DNA of 64,000 bases from Aphrophora alni (taxonomy: Eukaryota > Arthropoda > Insecta > Hemiptera > Aphrophoridae): positions 7,718,724 to 7,782,723 of the forward strand of contig OY740776.1 in NCBI GenBank assembly GCA_963513935.1, in the 5' to 3' direction. This document shows positions 12,742 to 24,800 of the stretch, piece by piece. Position 1 is the stretch's first letter. Every line of letters begins with the position of its first letter. The position numbers and the translations under genes are program-made. The notes beneath the pieces were generated by a model. The model saw nothing but the letters and a program-made list of their open reading frames with translations, searched no databases and was not told the origin of the DNA.

Positions 12742-12867
12742 ATGATGTTCAATTTATTAACCAAAGGAAACCCTGTCTTTGAAGGATTTGCGTTGTACGC
12801 TGGGATTTTAATTCTCAAAACAATGTTGATGTCACTTTTAACTGCAATTCAACGTTTTCGTAAAAAG
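12742..12867 (+). CDS. Mgstl: Mgstl coding exon 1 (residues 1-42)
   Basis: Starts with two ATG codons in a row (12742 and 12745); the first follows ttcacc, and either could serve. It encodes the lumenal N-terminus and first membrane helix, ending FRKK. The donor AAG|GTAAGA at 12868 matches the consensus well; phase 0. The 5' untranslated part probably begins within the preceding 40-110 bp. Confidence 0.93.
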
Positions 12868-15800
12868 GTAAGATGACTTTAAAATTTTAGGCTCATTAAA
12901 ATTGGTGTTGGTGCATATATTAGAAATGTAAATTTTTAACGTTAGTTTTTTGTGGTTTATATAAACATCTATCAAATCGTACGTATAAATTTTGTTTTTC
13001 ATTTCATTCAGGGATGTCCTAGCTTAGATCTAGGCTATTTGTACTTTAGTTCCTATTTATTTTTTTTTCAAACTAGCCCCAATACCCTAAAGTAAACAAA
13101 ATTTTCCCTCATTTAAAGACGAAAAACTACTTGGTCACTGTCGCCTTATGAAGAAAAAAAAATAGATACTGCACAATACTTAATATCGTCAAGGGTCGAA
13201 AGATAACAAAAAGTTGGTCAAGAACGGATCTAACCTAAAACTACACGTTCAAGGTGTAGATCCAGTTAGGTCCCTCAGGATTGCCAACCGTAGTAAACCT
13301 CTTAAGGCCAATTTCTTAGTTTGTATGTTATAGATGTAGAAATATTAAAAATAAAATGTAAGTAGTTTTTTTTCCTTACAGGAACGTTGTAAGAGTATAG
13401 AAGGACCGCTTTACTAACAGTTTGTGATTTTTTTTGAAAATTATTTGAAAGAATCTATGTTTGTTTTACTTGTGACATAATCGTACTAAACTTAAATCCT
13501 ATTTGATTTAAACCTATAATGCCCACAGAAGCTCAATTTAGTTTCTAGCAATTCTTCCTAAACCATACCTAATTTTATTTTACTTGCAATTTAGCATACT
13601 AGTTTCTGTCAACTTTATTTAGGCCTAATCAAAATGAACTCAATCTGCGTGCTTACAACTTTTTGTTTAGACCATTTTTAAAATTTAGAGTTGATAATTT
13701 AAGCAAATTTTCGATCTGTCATTTTGAATTGGAAAAAAAGTTTTACTATATTTTATAATTTTTAACCAAATATAGATTCATATCACCCTCTGTACAGTAC
13801 ATTTTTATCTTAAATAGTTGTAGAAAGCAATATTGTCTCACTCTGTACGGAAGACAATTCACTACCCCCCCCCCCCCCCAAGTTACAAAATGAATATATT
13901 GGGCAATAATTTTACCAATTTTTACTTTGTAGAAAATGTTTTTCACGAATATATCCGTTTTAAGGAAAACAAAAACAGTTTTTGAATGACGTGTCTGTCA
14001 CAGTGCTCTACATCCCCAAAGAGTGAAATAGATTTTTAATTCAATTCGTTTTAGGGAGTTATTTTACAGCCCCATTGCTAAATTTTTCGATTATTTACCG
14101 ATCGCCGAGCCGAAATTTAAGAACCATTATCTTTACCCAATCCGTCACGTGACTTAATTTAACCTTCTGACAAATTAATTCTTCAGAGTTCTCACACTCT
14201 ATGGTCCACTGCACGAAATCGGGCGGGTGGCTTGTTTAGCGCTGTTGTCACACCGGCCTAGCGAGGGATGGTCGAAAGTCGCTTACCCCTTCGCACTAAT
14301 TGACAACCTTGAGCGTCCAGTGTTGCCTAGTTCGAGCGTCAGACCGTTATTTATTATTGTCGGAAATGAAAAAAGAAAATATAGGTATTAATTTAACAAC
14401 CTTTAAAACATCTAATACATTTTCCGGGCAACTATACTATGCAAATCAGTTGGTTTTCGATTCGAATACTCTCAGCAATATTATCCGATTTCCACCAATT
14501 ATAATGTTAGAATAATAAATATTTCTCTCAATTAAACGCTTTATGAAACGAACTCGGGTGTGATAATTGATACAGCAGGTTCCTGTAAACCTTTACATAA
14601 CAGGTTCAACTGCCCCTGTAATCTTGGTGACACATTATTTACCATTGTTTATATAAATTTAATACGTAAAATTTACCTTGGCGAATGGCTTCTACAATCG
14701 ACATTATTTAAAAGTAACAATCATATTAAGCCCTCCATGTATAATTTGGGTCTTTTTTAGAAGAGGGCCGCCACTATTAACATTTCCTCTACACAGCGCT
14801 GTACAGCGCTCTGCGGGGTTAGGTTAGGTTAGGTTATGTTATGATAAATATGGGTACACATATTATTTACCTGATACAGCAAATTTGTGGTTATTTATCA
14901 TAACCTAACCTAACCTAACTCCGCACAGCGCTGTATAGTGGGATTCCGCGGCGCGCAGAGCACTGACCTTTGCCCGACCTTCACCTACTCAACAATGAAC
15001 ACTTGAGACGCAATTAAAATTTCCTATACACAAATGGAGGTAATGTAAATGAAAAACAGTAATGTAAATACATTTATAATAAACACAATTTAAACGTTTT
15101 ACTTACATTTCAAACAAAACCACACACACAAACACCCAATCGTTTGTTAAACTTTATTCTTGTGGAGGCCAGTACAAGTTTATGTCTCTCCAGATAAGCT
15201 TGACCATCGTACCTGAGGGTCCGTTGGCGTATTGTGGATATTTCCGTCTATATGCATCCCAGTAAGGTTCGCTGTGTAGAGGAAATTTTAATAGTGGCGG
15301 CCCTCTTCTAAAAAAGACCCTATAATTTTCTTGTAAATGAAACTTGTAAGCTAGTACAAAATACGGCTGTCAGATAGTTTCACGAGCCATGTGGCAACAC
15401 TGCATTTTCAGCTACCCGCCAGATTTCGTGCAGTGGACTATAGCAAGGTTGTCAATACATTCTTAGAACACAAAAACATACACAATACAAATTATGATAC
15501 GCGACGCGTAGGGTGCGTAAGTACGAATCAAACATGGCGGTTAGGGCTACATCAGTGAAGACAAAACTGTTGTAATTGTGTATCACTACCTTTATTGGGG
15601 GTACTCTCTTTCTCTTATGAGCTTTGTCAAATTGTGTATGTATCAAAAACTTTCCATTCGCTTCGCTCGTGTCAGTGTATCGGGTCTTCAAGCTGTTCAT
15701 ATGTGAAGAATCGCTCGTGTCAGTGTATCGGGTCTTCAAGCTGTTCATATGTGAAGAATCGCTCGTGTCAGAGTATCGGGTCTTGGGAACCTTCAAGCTG

Positions 15801-18800
15801 TTCATATGTGAAGAATCGCTCGTGTCAGTGTATCGGGTCTTGGGAACCTTCAAGCTGTTCATATGTGAAGAATCGCTCGTGTCAGTGTATCGGGTCTTCA
15901 AGCTGTTCACATGTGAAGAATCGCTCGTGTCAGTGTATCGGGTCTTCAAGCTGTTCATATGTGAAGAATAGCTCGTGTCAGAGTATCGGGTCTTGGGAAC
16001 CTTCAAGCTGTTCATATGTGAAGAATCGCTCGTGTCAGTGTATCGGGTCTTCAAGCTGTGAAGAAGCCTTCACTCGCTACACTAAGGCCCTACAGGATCT
16101 AGTTTATATCAATATCACATTTTCTTGGGAGGTCAGGTTTTGAAAATACATTTTTGTCGATAACTTCGCTGTTTGTTATTTTATAGCGGTGAGGTTGGTA
16201 ACGTTACATATCCTATTGAAATCGGCAAGTTTATCGTGTTATAAGTTGAATACGAGGTATGAACAAAAAAAAGAAGGATTTGCCGCCATTTTTATATTTT
16301 CAATTTGAATTTTGTTTGAATTCCAATACGAGTACAATATAGTCCCATTGACCCAAATTTCGGTTTCTACTGGGCAAGTCAGAAACGCACAGTCATGTAG
16401 TTCCTTGGATGCAGAACTGGCCCAATAGGTTCACACAACAAAACCTCTTTCAAAGACAGAGTCAATGAAATCGAAACATCATCTTGTTATTGACTCTGTT
16501 TTGTCTTGTGTTTGTTTTGCAATGGGTGATTGATTTTGTATAAACATTTGTTTAGAAGAAACGTGTGACGTTAGCAAAATGCTACATATATTGAAATCCA
16601 CAAATAAACGACGTGAATACAATTTAAATACATTAACATGACAGGAATATACAGGGTGGGGGAAAAGTCGTGGAACCCCTAGGTGACCTTTGTGTTGAAT
16701 GTTAAAAGTACCTATCATGTACTAAAACCACCGTAAGTATGCAAGAACAGATATTTTTTTTATAAAGTTGGGAGTCTTTCAAGCTGTCTAGCGTCAACAC
16801 ATTGATTTAGTCGTCAAGTAAAATTCTAGGCACACGCTTAATATTTTCAAAAATCAAATTTTCTACTCCATAGTTTTTGCCCCTTAACTACCAACCCCAA
16901 AAGAGTTCCTTGACGCTTTCAGGAGTACAAAACTGTTTGTTAGTTTCAGGATAGATTGATTACTTTCGCGTTGATATTACACAGAGTGGACATAAACCTA
17001 AAAGTCTTGGTAGTGGACATAAACCAAAATACTGATTCAATTTTTTAACAGCGGACTTGTTTAACTAAATAAACACACTTTTATTTTTCCTTTTTTAGCC
17101 AGGCTCTAATTTTTAAATGGGGGGGGGGGGACCAATGGGACATTTATTATTTTTTATCCATCATGTGACATCATTTTAAAGGGAATTGCAAGAGGAAACT
17201 GAATAAGTCCCAATGACTAATTTGGTTGAAATAACGAACTAACCAAGACACAAGTAAGAACAAAATTAAAACTAATTTAAGCCTAGTGGAATTGTAGACT
17301 TTCCCTTTAAAATATGTCACATGATGGGCTAAAAATTGGCTTCCTCTTTCAAAAATCGGGATCGATTCGTTAAAATTGGAAAAAAATAGATAAAACTGTG
17401 TTCATTTAGTAATAAGTCTGCTGTTACAAATTTTAATTTTTTGTTAATATCCATGACAAATAGAAAATTCAAAATTCAACTTCTAGTCCTCATACTTGCG
17501 GTTATGGGATATCGTAGAGACTTCTCCAAGGCACTAAAATATCTTTGTTGTGTCTTTCTTTACGCCTTTCAAAATGATATGTCACACTATGGGAGTTGCA
17601 AAAAAAAAAAAATTTAAGGTCCCCTCTTTTAACCACCTTAAAATGGAGAGGGGGCAAAAATGTTTTAATCCCATATACGGTGAAAGGACTTGTCCTCTAC
17701 TCGATCAGAAATTATCTGGTACAAGACTTTTTTCCACCCTGTGTAATATCAACGCGAAAGTAATCAATCTATCCTGAAACTAACAAACAGTTTTGTACTC
17801 CTGAAAGCGTCAAGGAACTCTTTTGGGGTTGGTAGTTAAGGGGCAAAAACTATGGAGTAGAAAATTTGATTTTTGAAAATATTATGAGTGTGCCTAGAAT
17901 TTTACTCGACGACGAAAACAATATGTTGACGCTAGACAGCTTGAAAGACTCCCGACTTTATAAAAAAAATATCTGTTCTTGCATACCTACGGTGGTTTTA
18001 GTAGAAGATACTTTTAACATTCAACACAAAGATAGGTTTAGGCTGGTGTTAAACATTTCACTTATATTAAACAGCTGAATAAGTTCATCGGCTATATTAA
18101 CAAAACACAATTAGTCTAAACCAGTGTGAAACATTTTGGAAAGTGTTTTAAATTTTATTTGTACATACAGTACAAATTTAGTTACCATAGCAACCAATAT
18201 AAATAATACAGACATAACAGCTGGTTAGGTCTATCAGCTTTAATAATTCAAGACGGTGATTATCAAGCCTGTTACTCATTATATATTATCTTCTAAGAAA
18301 TCGTTACTTTTTATTTTTCTATGGCAGCTAACATGAAACATCGATCCGATTTATGTTCAAAAATTCTACCAACAAATGAAAATTTCATTATATTTTTTCC
18401 CTTGTTGTTTAAAGGTGAAATACCTCTCGGTCATCGTGCCTGAAAATCGTGCTACTTTTGTACCGTCATGATCGCAAAAGAACAACAGCTGGTGAAAAAT
18501 AGATCGGATTGGAAAGATGAGAGAAAGGGATCTAACCCGACATGAAAACAGGTGTAAATCCAGCTAGGAGGATTGCTATCCCGTACTCACTTAAAATCGG
18601 TTTACACGTTTTAGCGTAAAGACGACAGACGAAGCTTTTTTTTTAATCCATCACCTAACTTTCTCTATATGTGAGGAAGTAAAACTGTTGTCAAAGTATA
18701 AAATGTAAAGATCGGTGACCGTTTCATACTCTTGAATGTCGACATTTCCACCTGATCCAGTAAAAAAACGATTGGAAAGTTGTTAATGAATCAGTATATT

Positions 18801-21800
18801 GCGGATACGCTACAGGCTTCCGATTTTATCGGATCTGAAACGGCCGTGTTTCATGAAATGAACCTAGTGACTAAAGTACGGCGTCGTAGAGTCTGAAATG
18901 TAAATATTAAGCCAAGGTCATTTGATGAAACCACCTTATTATTATTGTGTAACCTGTGTGAATAAGTGTAAATTCATTTCTATAAACTCATCCATTATAA
19001 CAATTATAACTTAGATATTGCGTCGTGGAAACCTGATACCATGAAATACTCACCGATCAGTGGCACCAAAACATGTCGGTAAATTTTGGAACAAATAAAA
19101 AAATCAGAGTGAGGCAAAAAATCGCTGAATTATAAGAAAAACTAATGATCTAAAACCCTATGATTTGGGTACCCACTTCCTAAAGACGCATTTTGGTAGA
19201 GCGCCTAACCCTCAGAGTGTAGACATGTCGAGGAAATCTACCGTTCCTCATCTAGTGTTGGGTTAGATCCCTCTCTTTCATATCCACAGCGTGTAGCAAG
19301 GGTTTTTAATATGAATCCCAATTCCTACATAACCGCAGCTGGACAGCCGGTGTGTGAGAGAACTCGTGTGGTAGTTCCGGCATATTATATGCTTTTTGGT
19401 AAGTCTATTTCAAGGAAAATGGCGTTGTCGAAATTGTCGGGAAGGACCGATATTTGTCGGACTTGCTATCACTACATTTATTTAAATGGCTGATTGGAGA
19501 TTAGACCCTACACACTTGACCACCCGTATTACAGTTTGTGTTATGTGCAGACTGATTAATAATTAGTTGTAATTTATTTAAATTAGTTAATTATAATTAA
19601 CTGATTAAGAGCTGGTTTCCTAGAGTGTAGAGTAGTATTTGGTTAGACGAAGGCTTCATAGATATGGGCAACCACGTTTTTGGTTCAGATTTCCCACTCC
19701 TCCGTCAACCGTAAACAGGCCTCTTATTCTCTTCCAACTTTGACGCTATTAGAGTAAGCTTTATTAGTTCTTTTCTATTTTTATTTTTTTTCAAAAAAAG
19801 ACGAAGACCGAGAGGTTTTTCGCCTTTAAAGAACAAGGAAAAAAGATGTCGGGGGGGGGTTAGGTTAGGTTAGATGTCGGGGGGGGGGGTTTCGTCGACC
19901 AAATTGTATCTACCGAGGTGAAACTTGAATATAACTTGTCATCATATTATAGGTCCTTCTGAGAAATTACGTGTGTAGTGTCAGTTTTGACGTCCCTTGA
20001 CTCGAAAAAGTGGAGTTTTGAAATTATTTTCGTCTGTCGCCTGTGCAGTGCTCTACAGCCCAAACGTGTAAACCGATTTTGATCAAATTTAGTGTGCGAG
20101 CGTGTGCACATTTTTCCGGTTTTTTTTTTTTTTTTTTTATAACAAAATTTGGGCGAAGCTGTCATAAAGGAAACAACAGCAAATCTACTTTTTTCAAATG
20201 CGAGCGTATCGATTTTGATCAAATTTTGCTCAAGTGTAGCATTTAGGAACTAAAGAATGAATCGTCCAATAGGTCTGTTATAAGAGACGTAATTCATCAA
20301 AACCGGCTCCGTCGATTTTGATCAAATTTTGCTCAAGTGTAGCATTTAGGAACTAAAGAATGAATCGTCCAATAGGTCTGTTATAAGAGACGTAATTCAT
20401 CAAAACCGGCTCCGTCGATTTTGATCAAATTTTGCTCAAGTGTAGCATTTAGGAACTAAAGAATGAATCGTCCAATAGGTCTGTTATAAGAGACGTAATT
20501 CATCAAAACCGGCTCCGTCGATTTTGATCAAATTTTGCTCAAGTGTAGCATTTAGGAACTAAAGAATGAATCGTCCAATAGGTCTGTTATAAGAGACGTA
20601 ATTCATCAAAACCGGCTCCGTCGATTTTGATCAAATTTTGCTCAAGTCTAGCATTTAGGAACTAAAGAATGAATCATCCAATAGGTCTGTTATAAGAGAC
20701 GTAATTCATCAAAACCGGCTCCGTCGATTTTGATCAAATTTTAGCAAAATGCGAAGATTAATACCCAATTGAGTGAGTCAAACGTTTACAAAATTATTAT
20801 GGTTGTAACTCTACCGAAATTTCAAAGTTATAAGATTATACGCATAACGTGAAAATCACACAAACATATTCATTATCACCAACCAAAAACAAACCTTTTG
20901 TCATCATAACCCCACACCACAGTGGATATAAACAGCATTCATATTTTGTTATCTCCATATAATATAATTTGTGCAACATGGAACAGTGATAGAGAATTTG
21001 CATTAAATGTCACGGGTTTACAACAAAAAAGAAAAGTACTGAAGGAGAGAGGGAAAAAAAGAGTTTTCGACATTCTATTTAAAGCACAAACGAAATAGGT
21101 TTAGGCACTTTGCGGCTCATGTTTTATTTCCACTTTTTGACTGTCAACTAATTATATTTAACTAGTTTCGATTGTTATATATTTAGTTTTGGAGATGAGG
21201 GAGTGAGAACGTTTGTGCAATATTTGTGCACCATTTTCCTCATTACGCGTCAGTAAATCATATTGTGGTAATTTGGGTTAAATTTGAGGAAAGGATTTAT
21301 GTATATAAATCGATACATAAGTTTATTTTTAAAATAAAAAACGTATGATTTTTAAATTTGAAACAATTGTTTTTTCGATAACAAATTTTGACCTGTTTAA
21401 AATCTCCAACAATAATATCGTTTTGTGCAGCTTTAAAATCGGGAGTTGTCCAGTTGCACCGGGGGTAAGGTTAAGTTAGGTTGCGAGAAAGAAATTTCCA
21501 GGCTGGATTTCGTAAAAAAGAGGCCTCCTTCCATTATAAGAAGTAAATATTTGATTTGTATACGGAATTTCGTATACACTTTGTAAATAAAAACTTTGTG
21601 CTCTAAAGTGATTTACTATTTTTTCTTACCATCCCTATTATTATTATTATGTATACATACGCTTTTTTACGGTATACCGTTCACGACATGGCCATGTTAA
21701 ATATTCTACGCTTATTCTTGAGTTGTCCAATACCCGCTAGGTCGCTCTGCTAGAGAATCTGAAGTTGATATGACTGGCGCTAGGTGGCTCTACGGTCAAA

Positions 21801-24800
21801 CAATGTTTCAGGCGGGTAAGAGAAAACGCACTGATGCCACATATGGGACCAGAGATGCGAAGGAAGGTCGAGAATCGCTTATCTCAGCGCACGAACTGAC
21901 AACACTGACTATGCTGACGGAAGTAAGTGAGAAGGTTTGTGAGAGAGAGGTCAACAGTTGTACAGTCTCAACCAAGTGGGATGCGTGCAGTCAAGCACCT
22001 GCTGCTAGCGCTTTCTGATAGTTGTGTGTCAAACTTGTGACGAACAGCACCCGTAAAGCGTAGACTATTTCCCTATCCTATGTCGTGTCTTATAGTATTT
22101 ATGTAGTCATTGCTTATAGTTTGTATATAGTAACTTGGCGTCTGAACCCTTGGCTACCTGCGAGCGGCCGAAACCGTACCCCCATCCTCCCTTCCTCACC
22201 CAGCTGTTTCAGTGATGAGTCACCTACTAGCGTTAACACTACACTGTTTAACTTTTTTATGGGAGACACAATTTTTAATTTTTTTTAGCATAGTTAAAAT
22301 GTTTAGGAAAATATAAGCAAATTGATACCAAACAGGACACTATTCCGTTTGTAAAAGCCGCCAGTAGAAAGCTCTTTACACAGCTACTATTTGCATAATC
22401 ACATACTTCTTATTATTTACATGTTTACGTACTATTTACATACATTTGTGTCGTGTTTAGTATCGATTTGCTTATATTTTCCCAAATATTTTAATCATGC
22501 TGAAAAAAATTTAATTTGTGACTCCTATAAAAAAGTTAAACAGTGCAGTGTTAACGCTAGTAGGTGAGTCATCACTGAAACAGCTTGGTGAGGAAGGGAG
22601 CGTGGGGGGGGGACGGTCCGGGTCCAGACGCCAAGTTACTGTATACAGATAATATTTACCATACTTTTTTTTTTTTATTTGTTAGAAACTTTTGGTCTCC
22701 CATTAAGTATGTGGGGAAACTTTTAGCTTTGAAGTATGGTTGAAATGATAACTTACGTATTATTTTAATAATATGTGTTTACAGTGTCTGTTATACACAA
22801 GCCATATTGATGGCGTTGGTTTTAAGGTTGCGGGCAAAGAACCATCGGCAAATGTTCGATACTGTAATAGATTCGGTTAATAAATTATTAAACTCTTATA
22901 AACCTACAGTATAACAAACACACAGAACACAATTCTCACAAAAATACGTCTAAGTATCAGACGCGTTTCAACGACAAGGTCGTCCTCTTCAGTGATACAC
23001 TATAGTTATAGTTATAGTTTGATTGGTGTAGCTTGTGTATCACTGAAAAGGACGACCTTGCCGTTGAAACGCGTCTGATACTTAGGCGTATTTTTTGTGA
23101 GAATTGTGTTCTTCTGCGTTTGTTATACTGTATAATTTTTCTCATAAATCAAGCTCAACATTTAATGTAGATCTTATAAACCTAGTTACAAATTCATGAG
23201 GAAGAGTGGCAATATGTTTGAAGATAAATGTAGTGGGGTGGGGAGGAAGGGAAACAGCGGGGAGGGTTAATTTTGACCTCCGGTACAACTAAACGCTTTT
23301 CTTACGGAGGAATGTTTCGACCCTTGCAAATTCCTTCGACCGCCGGTGCAACTGGATATCAGCCTTAAAATCTGCATGTCTTGATGCATGGGAGTGATCA
23401 CCAGTTCATTATTGGGGGGGGGGGAGGTACATAAAATATGCCGGGGGTCTGTTGGTATGGACATTTTTTAAAAATTAAACTTCTCAAAACATGCATTTAT
23501 TTTAATATTTTGTCAGCAAATGAAGTACACTAAAACAATACATCTAATTATTATAACTTTTTTAAGCCGAGCGGAGAAACAAACCTTCTGCGCAATGAGT
23601 CAGATCAGATTCAAGACGAGCCGACGATACTCCACTACCAACCTACTGGACTTTATTGCATACAACTATTCAAAATTAATTCTATTTGCGTTTGTAACAG
23701 AAATGTAATGTTAAAAACCCCTAGTAAAGACAAAGCCCGATGTTTACCTTTTATGGTTTTAAGTAAATCATTCGTTTTCAGCAAAAATATTTTTACATCT
23801 CAAATATTGGGGGGGGGCGTCCCCCATGTCTTGATATAATGATGAAATGACGTTAGAGTTTAATTAGAAATATAAATTCCTAAAAAACCTTACAATTGTA
23901 CAAATTAAGCTGTAGTAGACGGAATAAAAATCACTCCTGCCAACTCAACACTAAAAATTATCGTTCATACAAATAATGCTCTATATACTGGTTTCAACAA
24001 TACATAATTCTAACCTAGAAACCAACAAGGACATTGATGAGTGTAAGAGTAGCGTTAGAAAACAATTCTCCGGGGAATTGATGCGTGTTAGTTAATAGTC
24101 TGCGTGTTCAAGGCAAACCGGTTTCTCTCCCAACAGGGATATTCCTGTCATTAGGCCTCCGATATTGTTCTTAAATTTTTTGAATTGGTTAGACTGATAA
24201 ATACTTGCAAGGCAGCTGATAACGCTGATATGATGACGTGGATTTCTGTTAGTTTGTATTGTATATTTACTCTTTGGCATAACTTGAGATTGGTACTGTA
24301 GCATCAAAATGGGAATCCGGCTGAACAAAGTGTCGCTTCACTCACACAAGCCCAGAGGATTAGTGTCCGGTGACCTACCCCCCAAGCCAACCGTATGAGT
24401 CACCTACTGAGCTTCACTTTATAAAACTTTTAATTTATTTTATTTGATATTTGAAAATAAAATGTATACTATATTTTTCATTCTGCACATAATTACAAGA
24501 AAAATGAGACCAAACAACGTATAATTTTACTGAATTATAGCCCAAAATAAAGTATATTTTTATTTAAATAGTACTAAATGTTTATTTAATGCCTACCTTA
24601 TCACAATGTTTATAAATTGATTTTTTTTTGCATTTTTTAAAAATATTTTGATACATTTTCAATATTAGCAGGGAATTTTCGCTATTTTCAACACTGTTGC
24701 TTTGATGAGCAAATGTTAAATTTACAGAAAATAAATTGTCTAAATGCCAATATTACAGTTTCAATACAGATTTATTCATACACAGTTTATCACAATGTAA

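Larger units (their letters stand above)
14199..15443. repeat. Imperfect inverted repeat pair enclosing the exon-carrying element
   Basis: ctatggtccactgcacgaaa at the left (from 14199) and its complement with one mismatch at the right (to 15443) form a 22-bp pair. Similarity continues inward (gcgggt, gttgcc). No matching target duplication was found, so this may be an older element into which the 14748-15320 element inserted. Confidence 0.45.
22905..23146. repeat. Inverted pair of Penelope-like/ribozyme-bearing ends
   Basis: Two arms of about 105 bp point at each other around 23015. Each carries cagtataacaaac at the outside, then an aatacgtctaagtatcagac block and the hammerhead-like core. 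A third copy, in one orientation, lies at 31192-31326. Inverted terminal arrangements with hammerhead motifs are known for Penelope-like elements; no reverse transcriptase or GIY-YIG coding was found here. Confidence 0.6.

Noticed and set aside
15595..16143. 182-codon plus-strand and 200-codon minus-strand frames as genes
   Set aside because: Both are produced by the 48/57-bp minisatellite; the non-repeat parts are not protein-like.
20208..20752. CRISPR-like array
   Set aside because: The whole 103-bp unit is repeated without unique spacers, and the DNA is eukaryotic.
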